From Candidatus Poribacteria bacterium (lineage in GTDB: Bacteria > Poribacteria > WGA-4E > WGA-3G), in NCBI GenBank assembly GCA_022820835.1, contig JAJEET010000006.1, forward strand, positions 1 to 43,380: DNA of 43,380 bases. The letters are read 5' to 3'. Position 1 is the stretch's first letter, and each line of letters opens with the position of its first letter. The notes under the pieces are model-generated. The model worked only from the letters and a program-made list of their open reading frames with translations, ran no database searches and was not told the DNA's origin. Position numbers and translations under genes: made by a program. Shown one piece after another: positions 1 through 8,075 of the stretch.

Positions 1-1
1 C

Positions 2-724
2 TCAGTTGTGGATGGTAAAATCTACGCCATTGGTGGGTCGAAACTAAAAACAATTCAGATGCCTCGCGGGTTCAGTTCCGAGAGTGAAGAACTCGCAACC
101 GTAGAAATGTATGATCCGGTTACGGACACATGGACCCAGAAGGCGGATATGCCAACACGAAAGAAAACCATGACCTGCGTTGTGGATGGTAAAATCTATG
201 CCGTTGGTGGGTGGTTAACGACGAATGAAAAACCGCACTTAGGGACTGTGGAGGTATATGATCCAGCAACGGACACATGGGCAAAAGCCCAAAGTATGAA
301 CTGTGCGCGTTGTTCCGCAGCAATTGGTGTTGTGAACGGAGAAATCTATGCTATCGGTGGACTCGGTTCGCCTCCTATTCAAGAACAGCCAGATCTGTAT
401 CTTTCCAGCGTTGAAGTGTTCAACCCAAAAACGAAACAATGGCAGGAAAAAACAGAGATGCCTGCTCCGAAAGCGTTGCACGCAGCAAGCGTAATTGATG
501 GAAAAATCTATGTCATAGGCGGTTACTTTACGAAGAATGAGGAATTTAAAAAACTTTCAACGATTGAAATTTACGATCCCGCAACCGACCATTGGATCCA
601 AAAGCCAGACATGCCCATTGGTAAATGGGGACATAAAACTGAGGTGATCGATGGGCAAATCTATATTTTTGGGGGAGGCCCCGTTACGAGCGTCCAAGTT
701 TACGACCCAAGAGGAGTTCCTTAG
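2..724 (+). CDS. Kelch-repeat beta-propeller protein (5' partial)
   Basis: The reading frame is open to the left edge, so the true start lies outside the window; the GTG at 8 sits inside a kelch repeat and is not a credible start. Five repeats are visible, each with the hallmark hydrophobic-DG-hydrophobic-GG core: VDGKIYAIGG, VDGKIYAVGG, VNGEIYAIGG, IDGKIYVIGG and IDGQIYIFGG. Each is followed by a YDP or FNP turn and a W about six residues later (for example EMYDPVTDTWTQ). Kelch repeats form a beta-propeller blade each and usually serve as a binding scaffold. No catalytic residues are visible and the ligand cannot be inferred. The stop is TAG at 722-724. The first two repeats are almost identical in DNA, which points to recent internal duplication. 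Confidence 0.9.
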   Translation, partial: SVVDGKIYAIGGSKLKTIQMPRGFSSESEELATVEMYDPVTDTWTQKADMPTRKKTMTCVVDGKIYAVGGWLTTNEKPHLGTVEVYDPATDTWAKAQSMNCARCSAAIGVVNGEIYAIGGLGSPPIQEQPDLYLSSVEVFNPKTKQWQEKTEMPAPKALHAASVIDGKIYVIGGYFTKNEEFKKLSTIEIYDPATDHWIQKPDMPIGKWGHKTEVIDGQIYIFGGGPVTSVQVYDPRGVP

Positions 725-976
725 CGTGTCAATCTAAGTGGAAACGCGCAAACGACTAAAAAAGTCGGTAATTGAATTTTCAATATCGTTTTTCCAGATG
801 TGTCTCCTTCTCCATTGGCGAGGTTTTTAACCTTGCCTTTTTCTTTTTCACGCCAGGCTGCGCTCACATTCCATTTTTCCTGCAAAAAATGTGGCGGTTG
901 TGATAGAATAGATGTAAATTGTGAGCCTTCAGGCAACGAGGGATATACTTTAAAATAGAACGCCAATGTCGAAATC
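725..976. other. Intergenic stretch, no confident gene
   Basis: The 252 bases between the kelch gene and the enolase-superfamily gene hold no frame with a recognisable domain. A minus-strand frame stays open over 721-987 but has no ribosome binding site or family signature and overlaps the start of the next gene. The start at 977 has no strong Shine-Dalgarno sequence in front of it. Confidence 0.5.
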
Positions 977-2056
977 ATGAAAATCACCGACGTTAAGACC
1001 TACAACTTACGCTATCCACTCCTTGAACCGTTTGCCAATTCGCGGGGATGGACGAAAACGCGAACCGCCAGTGTCGTCGAAATTTCCACAGACGCTGGAA
1101 TCACCGGTTGGGGCGAAGGCATAAGCACACCATCTGCCTCCGCAATTCAGACACATCTGATTGGACAATCACCTTTTGAAACGGAACGAATCTCGGAAGC
1201 GATGCGCGGAAACATCGGCGCGCTCAGCGGGGTCGATATCGCGCTCTGGGACATCATCGGTAAAGCACTTGATATGCCGATCTATCAACTCCTCGGCGGC
1301 GCATTTCGGTTGAAAATTCCTGCCTACGCAAGTGGACTTTTCAAAAAGGATAAACCCGACATCACGCAAGCCTTGATGGATGAGGCGAAAAGGTATGTGG
1401 ATGCAGGGTTTCCGGCTGTGAAAATGAAAATCGGTTTCGGGAAAGCGTACGATGTGAAAAACGTGGCTGCAGTCCGACACGCCATTGGCGACGGGACGCT
1501 TTTCGCTGTCGATGCAAACTGTGGCTACGATGTCGGCACAGCGATTGACGTTGGACAAAAGATTTTAGGCTACGACCTCTTTTGGTATGAGGAACCGATT
1601 ACCAGTGACGATGTTGCAGGCTATCGGGAAATCCGAAACGCACTAAATGTGAGAATCGCTGGCGGTGAGATGCTACAAGGACGTTGGGCATTCCGTGATC
1701 TAATACAGAAACGCGGATTGGATATTGTGCAACCGGATATAAGCATCGCAGGTGGCTTCACGGAATGCCGAAAAATCGCTGCCATGGCGAGCGCAAACTA
1801 TGTACGAGTGCTGCCACACATGTGGGGCAGTAGTATCCGCCTCGCAGCGACACTGCACTGGCAAGCCACGCTCCCGGATGCGCCACAGGCACTCAACCCG
1901 ATCCCTTCGCTCTTGGAGTTCGATATGACCGAAAATCGCCTCCGAACGGCGTTAGCGCAAGAACCGATAAACGCTGTTGATGGATACGTTGACGTTCCAC
2001 AAGCACCCGGATTGGGAATTGAGGTTAACCGTGAGGTATTGCAACAGTACGCATGA
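977..2056 (+). CDS. Enolase-superfamily enzyme, mandelate racemase subgroup
   Basis: This 359-residue protein has the normal length for the mandelate racemase/muconate lactonising family. The N-terminal capping domain covers roughly residues 1-125 and the TIM barrel the rest. Visible active-site residues are the K-x-K pair in VKMKIG (K149, K151), metal ligands D179 in AVDAN, E205/E206 in YEEP and E231 in AGGE, and a D254-H281 pair (QPD and LPHMWG). The 27-residue spacing of the last pair matches the Asp-His dyad of mandelate racemase, so the enzyme should belong to that subgroup and abstract an alpha-proton from a carboxylate, probably a sugar acid. The exact substrate cannot be read from the sequence. 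DUF547 gene follows after 12 bases, suggesting co-transcription. Adjacent sugar-type oxidoreductase fits a carbohydrate catabolism setting, which is inference. Confidence 0.9.
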   Translation: MKITDVKTYNLRYPLLEPFANSRGWTKTRTASVVEISTDAGITGWGEGISTPSASAIQTHLIGQSPFETERISEAMRGNIGALSGVDIALWDIIGKALDMPIYQLLGGAFRLKIPAYASGLFKKDKPDITQALMDEAKRYVDAGFPAVKMKIGFGKAYDVKNVAAVRHAIGDGTLFAVDANCGYDVGTAIDVGQKILGYDLFWYEEPITSDDVAGYREIRNALNVRIAGGEMLQGRWAFRDLIQKRGLDIVQPDISIAGGFTECRKIAAMASANYVRVLPHMWGSSIRLAATLHWQATLPDAPQALNPIPSLLEFDMTENRLRTALAQEPINAVDGYVDVPQAPGLGIEVNREVLQQYA

Positions 2057-2068
2057 GGGCATTACGCA

Positions 2069-2866
2069 ATGAAAAACCGAATCCTAATTATATGTCTCTT
2101 ATTTTTATCTGTCCTTAGCGTGCTTTTCCTCTACCATTTCCGCGTCGAAGCCGACCCACGCACATATAAGCCAGTAGATGCAGCGTCTTTCTCCCACGAT
2201 CTATTTGATCAAGTTTTGCAGGAACACGTTGACGCGGAGGGACGAGTTGATTACACAACATTGAAAGCGAACCCCGAAAAACTGGAGAAATATTTGGACC
2301 TGTTAGCAGTTGCGAATCCAGTTGAACTGTCCTACAATGCACAGTTAGCGTTCTGGGTTAACGCCTACAACGCGCTCGTTATTAAAGGCGTTATCGACCA
2401 TTATCCGACAACAAGCGTCCGGAAAGTCAAATGGTTTGGCGGGTTCTTCTATCGACTCAAGTTCCAAGTGGCAGGCAAAACTTACACACTCAATCAGATT
2501 GAACACGGCATCATCCGCACAGAATTTGTGGATCCGCGCGTGCATTTCATTCTTGTGTGTGCTTCAAGCAGCTGCCCACCTATAGAAAATCGGGCGTTTT
2601 CCGCTGAAGATATTGAAGAACGCCTTGAAACTGCTACATTCAACTTCATTCAGAACCCAGAGGATATCAGGTTGGACAAAGATAAACGCCGCGTCTATCT
2701 CTCGAAAATTTTCAAGTGGTACGATGATGATTTTAGAGAGGGATACGACGGTGTAGCAGACTTTCTCGCCGATTACCTACCACCGGAAGACGCTGAATTC
2801 GTATCTGCAGAGAACGTCAAATTTCACTATTTGGACTACGATTGGACCCTGAACGATCAACGTTAA
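2069..2866 (+). CDS. DUF547 domain protein, membrane-anchored or secreted
   Basis: The 265-residue product begins with a hydrophobic segment (about residues 4-22, ILIICLLFLSVLSVLFLY) that should be a signal anchor or signal peptide. The DUF547 core follows, recognised from AFWVNAYNALVIKG, VHFILVCASSSCPP and the C-terminal YDWTLN motif. The conserved Asn-Ala-Tyr-Asn and Cys-Ala-Ser-x-Ser-Cys-Pro-Pro blocks are intact. The family occurs widely in bacteria and plants and has no established biochemical role that I can assign here. It starts 12 bases after the enolase-superfamily gene, so the two are probably translated from one message. Confidence 0.88.
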   Translation: MKNRILIICLLFLSVLSVLFLYHFRVEADPRTYKPVDAASFSHDLFDQVLQEHVDAEGRVDYTTLKANPEKLEKYLDLLAVANPVELSYNAQLAFWVNAYNALVIKGVIDHYPTTSVRKVKWFGGFFYRLKFQVAGKTYTLNQIEHGIIRTEFVDPRVHFILVCASSSCPPIENRAFSAEDIEERLETATFNFIQNPEDIRLDKDKRRVYLSKIFKWYDDDFREGYDGVADFLADYLPPEDAEFVSAENVKFHYLDYDWTLNDQR

Positions 2867-2891
2867 ACTGAAAACCACTATCAAAGGAGAA

Positions 2892-2967
2892 ATTGGTTGA
2901 GGTTGTCAATTGATTCGGAAGTTACCAGATATCAAACTGATAACCGACAACCAATAACTGAAAACTA
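2892..2967. repeat. Dispersed TCAG/GATAACCGACAACC-type inverted element
   Basis: The intergenic stretch before the oxidoreductase gene contains GGTTGTC at 2901-2907 and its inverse GACAACC at 2946-2952. The right part reads ACTGATAACCGACAACC followed by AATAACTGAAAAC. The same vocabulary recurs at 12222-12327, 14250-14269/14495-14515 and 15436-15495, so this is one copy of a degenerate dispersed family. Confidence 0.6.
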
Positions 2968-2970
2968 ATT

Positions 2971-4008
2971 ATGGTAAATACTGCTGTTATCGGTTATGGA
3001 TACGCTGGACGTGCCTTTCACTCTTATCTCGTCAGTTTGGCAGACGGGTTAAACCTTTACGCCATTGCAACACGAGATGCTGAACGCCGAGAGGCTGCAC
3101 GCCAAGCATATCCAAACGCAAAAAGTTATCAAACAATTGACAAAATTATCGCAGATGATGCTGTTGACCTTGTCGTGTTAGCCACACCACACGACACACA
3201 CGCTGAACTCGCCATCAAAGCGATGGATGCAGGCAAGCATGTCGTCACAGATAAAATTATGGCGATGAATACAGACGAAGCAGAGGCAATGATCGCCGCC
3301 AGTAAACGGAACAATGTCCTGCTCAGCGTCTTTCACAACCGTAGGTGGGATTGGGACTATAACACCGTCAGAAAAATCATTGACGACGGACTCCTTGGCA
3401 CACCGTACCTTTTCCAAGTCGCGATTATGCGCTACGGCGCACCCGGCGGATGGCGTGGGATCAAAAGCCAGAGCGGTGGTATCCTTTACGACTGGCCCGC
3501 ACACTTCGTAGACCAGGCACTACAACTCGTAACAGCACCGGTTGAATATGTCTTCTGCGACATTCACTACAACACACGATGGGACACGGATATTGGCAAC
3601 TACGGTAACCTTATCATCAAGTTTGCGAACGATGTCCGTTATCAGATAGAGATTGGTAACCTCTCCAAAGCCGAGAAACCGCGCTGGTATATCGTCGGCG
3701 ATTTGGGCGGACTCATCAAATACGGACTCGATCCACAAGAGGGACCGATGCGCGAGGGGAACATTGATGCCGCACAGCAAGATCCGAAAAACTATGCCAA
3801 AGTCTGGACGGAGGCAGCTGGTGAGAACCGTGAACTCGTTGTTGAAAGCGTCCAGACGACATGGAAATCCTACTACCAGAACATCGCAGATGTGCTGAAC
3901 AGCGGCGAGGAATTGGTTGTCAAACCAGAGGAAATCCGTAAAGTCATGCAGGTCTACGATGCGGCGATGCAGTCTTCAGAAACAGGCGAAACTGTGCGAA
4001 TTTCGTAG
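2971..4008 (+). CDS. Gfo/Idh/MocA family oxidoreductase
   Basis: This 345-residue protein shows an N-terminal Rossmann fold with VIGYGYAGRAFH (residues 6-17) for NAD(P) binding. The usual EKP-like catalytic motif appears as TDKIMAMN, placing the conserved lysine at K95. The C-terminal alpha/beta domain carries GGILYDWPAHFVDQ, matching the family's G-G-x-x-x-D-x-x-x-H-x-x-D block that supplies substrate-binding and catalytic Asp/His residues. The family oxidises or reduces sugars, inositols and related polyols; the particular substrate is unknown. The glutamate of EKP is replaced by Asp, a conservative change. The region before the start carries a dispersed repeat and no strong Shine-Dalgarno sequence. 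Confidence 0.9.
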   Translation: MVNTAVIGYGYAGRAFHSYLVSLADGLNLYAIATRDAERREAARQAYPNAKSYQTIDKIIADDAVDLVVLATPHDTHAELAIKAMDAGKHVVTDKIMAMNTDEAEAMIAASKRNNVLLSVFHNRRWDWDYNTVRKIIDDGLLGTPYLFQVAIMRYGAPGGWRGIKSQSGGILYDWPAHFVDQALQLVTAPVEYVFCDIHYNTRWDTDIGNYGNLIIKFANDVRYQIEIGNLSKAEKPRWYIVGDLGGLIKYGLDPQEGPMREGNIDAAQQDPKNYAKVWTEAAGENRELVVESVQTTWKSYYQNIADVLNSGEELVVKPEEIRKVMQVYDAAMQSSETGETVRIS

Positions 4009-4051
4009 GTATCCCTTTTCGGTCGCGACGCTTTATAGGAATCGGTATTTT

Positions 4052-4083
4052 TAACCCTCTAAATCCCCTTTATCAGGGGACTT
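4052..4083. repeat. TGATAA-loop G/C hairpin repeat, copy 1
   Basis: TCCCC at 4064-4068 pairs with GGGGA at 4076-4080 around the loop TTTATCA, and AACCCTCTAAA precedes it. Read on the minus strand this matches the element at 14330-14360 (C-run, TGATAA, G-run, TTA, G-run). It lies between the oxidoreductase and the next gene. Confidence 0.65.
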
Positions 4084-4233
4084 GGAACGGAAAATTGTTC
4101 AGGTTATGGACAGCAGTGTTCAGTTATTGACCGAATTATCCTTTAGAATTCCGAAATCGGCGTGATAATAGGCATTCTAAACTGGCATCGTACTTGCTAT
4201 GTATCACATAAACAACTCAAAGGAGCGAAAAAA

Positions 4234-5346
4234 ATGAAAATCAAAACGCAGCAAGGATTCATACTGGTGTTATGCCTCATGTTTGCTGTTGTCCAGAACG
4301 GCATCACCGCGCACCATGAGACAGGCGCATCGGAATATCACGAACTCAACGCACAGGTCATCGCAAGCATCGACAAAGGGTTGGAATGGCTAAAGGGACA
4401 ACAAGCCGAGGATGGACTCTTCGCCAACCATCCAGGGATAACGGCTCTTGCACTCACCGCCTTTTTACGACATCCAGAAAACAAATACGCAGAGGCGGAT
4501 CATCCCTTTATACAAAAAGGACTCCAACGGTTGGTTGCAATGCAACAGCTTAACGGTGCAATCTATGATGTTGAAATGCAACCCGCACTGCCGAATTACA
4601 ATACCTCTATTTCCATCATGGCTCTTTCCTCAACTGGCAACCCAAAATATGACGAAGTTATCAAAAAGGCGCAAGGCTTCTTGAAGAACTTGCAAGTCAC
4701 AGATGAGGAGAGCGTCTATTATGGCGGGATCGGCTACGGTAGCCGTCAGGACGTGAAAGACCTCTCCAATCTGAACCTTGCTATCCAAGCATTGAAAGAG
4801 AGCGGTTCTGACGATCAAGAAGTTTGGGACAAAGCGATCAAATACCTTGAACGTACCCAGAATCGGAGTGAGAGTAATGATCAGTCATGGGCAGGCAACG
4901 ACGGCGGTTTCATCTATTCGCCTGACGGTGAAAGCAAAGCCGGAACAGATGCCGCAGGAAGTCCGCGCTCCTATGCAAGCATGACTTATGCCGGACTGCT
5001 GAGTTTCATTTACGCAAACGTTGATAAGAACGATGAACGCGTCCAAGCCGCTGTTAAATGGATAAAGGAGCATTTCACGCTGGAAGAAAACTACGGCATG
5101 GGTGCTCAAGGACTTTACTATAACTACCACACGATGGCAAAGGCACTGCGGCTGTACGGACAACCAACATTTGTAGATTCCAAAGGCATCACACACGATT
5201 GGTACCGTGAACTTGCTGGAAAATTGATTGCAGTACAGAAACCTGACGGTTCCTGGATCAACGAGAACAGTCGTTGGATGGAAGCACTACCTGTGTTAGC
5301 AACCAGTTATGCGATCCTCTCCCTTGACACAGCCTATCCAAAATAG
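4234..5346 (+). CDS. Secreted squalene-cyclase/prenyltransferase-repeat protein
   Basis: I place the start at ATG 4234, behind AAAGGAG at 4219-4225, rather than at an in-frame ATG at 4162, because the product then begins with a normal signal peptide (MKIKTQQGFILVLCLMFAVV, likely cleaved near NGITA). The 370-residue protein contains repeated alpha-helical motifs of the alpha/alpha-barrel type: LEWLKGQQAEDGLF, LQRLVAMQQLNGAIY, IKYLERTQN and AGKLIAVQKPDGSW. These QxxDGxW-like motifs are typical of terpene cyclases and protein prenyltransferases. The catalytic DxDD motif of squalene-hopene cyclase is not seen and the protein is much shorter than that enzyme. It is therefore more likely a secreted single-domain repeat protein of unknown function than a cyclase. 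Confidence 0.85.
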   Translation: MKIKTQQGFILVLCLMFAVVQNGITAHHETGASEYHELNAQVIASIDKGLEWLKGQQAEDGLFANHPGITALALTAFLRHPENKYAEADHPFIQKGLQRLVAMQQLNGAIYDVEMQPALPNYNTSISIMALSSTGNPKYDEVIKKAQGFLKNLQVTDEESVYYGGIGYGSRQDVKDLSNLNLAIQALKESGSDDQEVWDKAIKYLERTQNRSESNDQSWAGNDGGFIYSPDGESKAGTDAAGSPRSYASMTYAGLLSFIYANVDKNDERVQAAVKWIKEHFTLEENYGMGAQGLYYNYHTMAKALRLYGQPTFVDSKGITHDWYRELAGKLIAVQKPDGSWINENSRWMEALPVLATSYAILSLDTAYPK

Positions 5347-5351
5347 GTTTT

Positions 5352-5489
5352 TCCAACCGACCTGACCGAACCGAAAGGAAAAGTAGAGAAGCTGTTTCAA
5401 AAAAGCATGTAGCTTGGAACGAAGTGGAAAGCGGGTCTACGGAAAAGCACTTTCAACTTCCAATCCACCTGATCGAACCGCAAGGAAAA
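5352..5489 (+). repeat. Imperfect direct duplication carrying an RBS-like sequence
   Basis: A 31-base segment at 5352-5382 recurs at 5459-5489 with four mismatches, both copies containing ACCTGA, CGAACCG and AAGGAAAA. The second copy supplies the likely ribosome binding site for the ATG at 5496. The first copy lies directly after the preceding stop codon. Confidence 0.6.
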
Positions 5490-5495
5490 TTTAAA

Positions 5496-6338
5496 ATGTA
5501 TCAACCGGTCAAAGTCTCCGCAATTTCATTGAAACCTACCAAATGGGATAAAGCCTCCAACGCCGAAAAATTGGAGGCTTTATTTCTCGAGGCAGCCAAA
5601 GATACCCCACAGTTAATTTTGGCGACTGAGGGTGTATTGGAAGGCTACGTTGTCATGGATGTCATCGAAGACAGAGCCACACCGGAGGCGATGCTCGACA
5701 TCGCAGAGCCGATTGACGGTGCCTATATCCACCGCTTCCGTCGGCTTGCCAAACAACTCAAGACCTGCCTCTGCTTCGGTTTCGCTGAACGGCGCGGCAC
5801 CTCCGTTTACAATTCTGCTGTATTTATTGATAATGAGGGTGAGATATGTGGTACCTACCATAAAACGCAATTCGCTGAAGGCACACATCCATCCTGGAAC
5901 TTCAACTGCATCGGTGAGACAATTCGAGCATTTGATACACCCTTCGGACGCGCCGGTATCTTAATTTGCAACGACAGATGGAATCCTTTGATTGCACGGA
6001 CATTGGTCTTAGACGGCGCGCAATTCCTTCTCATCCCTTCTTACGGCTCGAAAGGCAAAGCACAAAATCAGACCGTTCTCGCCAGAGCGCGTGAAAACGG
6101 CATCCCAATCGTAGAAGCGAACGTCGGTATGAACCTGATCATCAGTAAAGGCGAAATCGTCGCATACAAATGGGGCAACGATCAAATTAGCACTGCATAT
6201 ATTGACATCCCGTACCTACCTTCAACCGAGGCAGCACGCCAATCGGAGCAAGAATACTTACAAACACAAGGTCCTGAGATGGCAGTTCGATACCAAAAGA
6301 CCGTCGCTCGGACGAAATCTAAGAATTTAACACCGTAA
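5496..6338 (+). CDS. Carbon-nitrogen hydrolase (nitrilase superfamily)
   Basis: The start is set at ATG 5496, with AAGGAAAA about nine bases upstream, because the nitrilase fold begins with the strand YQPVKVSAISLKP directly after it; an upstream in-frame ATG at 5424 would add residues unlike the family. The 280-residue product shows the Glu-Lys-Cys triad: E in LILATEGVLEGY, K in YHKTQFAEG and the nucleophile C in LICNDRWNP. These enzymes cleave amide or nitrile bonds, and this length fits the amidase/carbamylase branches. The substrate is not identifiable. The triad context (CNDRW) differs slightly from the common C-x-D-x-R-F-P pattern but keeps the key residues. Confidence 0.88.
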   Translation: MYQPVKVSAISLKPTKWDKASNAEKLEALFLEAAKDTPQLILATEGVLEGYVVMDVIEDRATPEAMLDIAEPIDGAYIHRFRRLAKQLKTCLCFGFAERRGTSVYNSAVFIDNEGEICGTYHKTQFAEGTHPSWNFNCIGETIRAFDTPFGRAGILICNDRWNPLIARTLVLDGAQFLLIPSYGSKGKAQNQTVLARARENGIPIVEANVGMNLIISKGEIVAYKWGNDQISTAYIDIPYLPSTEAARQSEQEYLQTQGPEMAVRYQKTVARTKSKNLTP

Positions 6339-6435
6339 TTCCGCCTTCCACTAACCGCTGTCCCTCGCTATCACTCAATTTCCCATCAGCCAGAACCGTC
6401 CCCCGTACAACTCCGCAAATGAAACTTGTATAAAC
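6319..6435 (-). pseudogene. Possible gene remnant (C-terminal fragment)
   Basis: On the minus strand a 38-codon frame runs from a stop at 6436-6438 to TAG at 6319-6321, overlapping the 3' end of the nitrilase gene by 20 bases. Its sequence (including RGTVLADGKLSDSEGQRLVE and ending ITVLNS) has protein-like composition but no start codon and no domain that I recognise. It may be the decayed tail of a former gene. A chance open frame is the alternative. Confidence 0.25.
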
Positions 6436-6438
6436 CTA

Positions 6439-6517
6439 TTAACGTTAATTGCGTCAAAGGTGTGTTGTGAACGTAGAAATACGCAACACGACTGATAGGT
6501 ACGCTTACACACCTATC
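6439..6517 (+). promoter_or_regulatory. Shared upstream motif and operator-like palindrome before permease 1
   Basis: TTAACGTTAATTGCGTC lies at 6439-6455; a close match (AATTGCGTCTAA) recurs at 9420-9431 and a weaker one (AATTACGTCTAA) at 8015-8026, in front of the next two permease genes. At 6494-6500 and 6511-6517 the inverted repeat GATAGGT/ACCTATC is separated by 10 bases, a geometry suited to a dimeric regulator. I see no convincing -35/-10 pair nearby. Confidence 0.4.
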
Positions 6518-6615
6518 TATCTGACAACATAACATTTGTTATTTTTTAAATTACAAAAACAAACAGCAAATTAAAAAACACACCAATAGATCCATTAAAA
6601 CGCTTAGGAGGAACC

Positions 6616-7917
6616 ATGCGTTTAATTGAAGGGCTATCAATCGGGCTGTCAGCAATCCGGGCAAACAAAATGCGATCGCTGCTGACGATGTTAGGGATTA
6701 TCATCGGTATCGCGGCGGTCCTTGCAATGATTGCGATCGGTGACGGTGCTAAAGAAATTGTGATGAATGACGTAGAAAAATTAGGCGGTGCGACACGTAT
6801 CACATTTTACCATACATCCTACAAACGAGAAAATAAAAGATGGGTCCGCGTCCGTAGCAATGAATACATGAAATACGGAGATGCTCAGGCAATCGAAGCA
6901 GAATGCCCCTCCGTGAGTTCAGTCGCACCGAGGATTCCAGATTGGAGAGGCGTTTTGATTCAGGGTCCAGGCGGACATGAAACTTATGCTGGCTATAACG
7001 GCGTAGATGCCAACTACCAAACAGCGATGAAGTGGGAACTCAGAGCGGGACGCTTCATTACAGCCGAAGATGTCGAAAACGGAACAAAAATTTGTGTACT
7101 GGGTGATGAAATCGCCTTTGAACTCTTCGGCAGCAAGTCGCCGTTAGGGCAAGAGATTAAAATCGCGCGGGATGTCCGATATCGTGATCAATGGGGAAGA
7201 AGGCGGCGCGAGCGTTTGACCGAACGCTTCACGGTTGTCGGCACACTCCAACCGAGAGGCAGAAGTCTACGTTTCGGCATGAGTTACGATAACCTCGCTT
7301 TTATCCCGATATCAACCGTCCAAGAACGCCTCACGGGGGGTGATAGGGTTTCGGATATTATGATTTTCGCGAATACCACTGATGATATCCCTAAAGCAAT
7401 CAGTGAAGCCAGAGCAGTTATCCGAAAACGGCATAACGACCAAGACGACTTCATCAAAATCCGGGCGATGCGTTCAGGCATGGCACAATTAGAGCGGATT
7501 AGTAAAATGATTAAAATCGCCTTGGGAAGTATTGCCGGATTCTCGCTTCTGGTTGGGGGTATCGGGATTATGAATATGATGCTCGTCGCCGTGAGTGAGC
7601 GGACCCGTGAGATCGGGCTACGGAAAGCGCTCGGCGCGAAGCCTTTAGACATTATGGCACAGTTCCTCATAGAAGCAGTCGCCATGTGCGGTGTCGGTGG
7701 TGCAATTGGTGTCGGGTTAGGTGTACTTGCTGGTGAAGGCATGGCACTCCTCGCCGTCAAAATCGCTAAAATCGTTCCCGAATGGCCAGCCGTTATTTCT
7801 ATGGAATGGGTATTAATCTCAGTCTCATTTTCCGCGGCGATCGGTATCTCGTTTGGGTTGTATCCCGCCATAAAAGCCTCTATGCTTCAGCCTAAGGAAG
7901 CACTACGTACCGAGTAA
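6616..7917 (+). CDS. MacB/FtsX-type ABC permease, paralog 1
   Basis: The 433-residue protein has the MacB-like permease layout: one membrane segment at about residues 20-42 (LTMLGIIIGIAAVLAMIAI), a large periplasmic MacB-PCD domain to about residue 290, then three membrane segments starting at IALGSIAGFSLLVGGIGIMN. The FtsX signature SERTREIGLRKALGAKPLDI is present, and the protein ends with the family-typical EALRTE. A ribosome binding site AGGAGG sits at 6606-6611. The ATP-binding domain fused to the permease in MacB is absent, so an ATPase must act in trans. The family drives periplasmic extrusion or lipoprotein release through an adaptor. Three paralogs and an adaptor gene follow; an intrinsic terminator lies directly downstream. 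Confidence 0.92.
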   Translation: MRLIEGLSIGLSAIRANKMRSLLTMLGIIIGIAAVLAMIAIGDGAKEIVMNDVEKLGGATRITFYHTSYKRENKRWVRVRSNEYMKYGDAQAIEAECPSVSSVAPRIPDWRGVLIQGPGGHETYAGYNGVDANYQTAMKWELRAGRFITAEDVENGTKICVLGDEIAFELFGSKSPLGQEIKIARDVRYRDQWGRRRRERLTERFTVVGTLQPRGRSLRFGMSYDNLAFIPISTVQERLTGGDRVSDIMIFANTTDDIPKAISEARAVIRKRHNDQDDFIKIRAMRSGMAQLERISKMIKIALGSIAGFSLLVGGIGIMNMMLVAVSERTREIGLRKALGAKPLDIMAQFLIEAVAMCGVGGAIGVGLGVLAGEGMALLAVKIAKIVPEWPAVISMEWVLISVSFSAAIGISFGLYPAIKASMLQPKEALRTE

Positions 7918-7950
7918 ACTATAGTCGTTCAAGGAACATCCGTTTCTGCA

Positions 7951-7980
7951 GGCGCGCTGATAAAGCGCGCCTTTTCTTAT
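7951..7980 (+). terminator. Intrinsic terminator after permease 1
   Basis: GGCGCGC at 7951-7957 pairs perfectly with GCGCGCC at 7965-7971 around the loop TGATAAA, and is followed by TTTTCTTATT. This is a standard rho-independent terminator, 33 bases past the stop codon. It implies that permease 2 is transcribed at least partly from its own promoter. Confidence 0.85.
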
Positions 7981-8075
7981 TAGAGCCACACCGTCGAATA
8001 AACTTATTTCCCAAAATTACGTCTAATATCACGGTTTTTAATAGTCGTAAAGTTCCCGAAAATTTAGGAGAAGAC

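Noticed and set aside
721..987. Minus-strand 88-codon open frame after the kelch gene
   Set aside because: It has no ribosome binding site or recognisable domain and overlaps the start of the enolase-superfamily gene.
4162..4233. Upstream start for the squalene-cyclase-repeat protein
   Set aside because: The additional 24 residues would destroy the signal peptide, and the ribosome binding site belongs to the ATG at 4234.
7284..7871. Minus-strand 195-codon frame opposite permease 1
   Set aside because: Equivalent long antisense frames occur opposite the other permeases, which shows they result from codon bias in the membrane segments.
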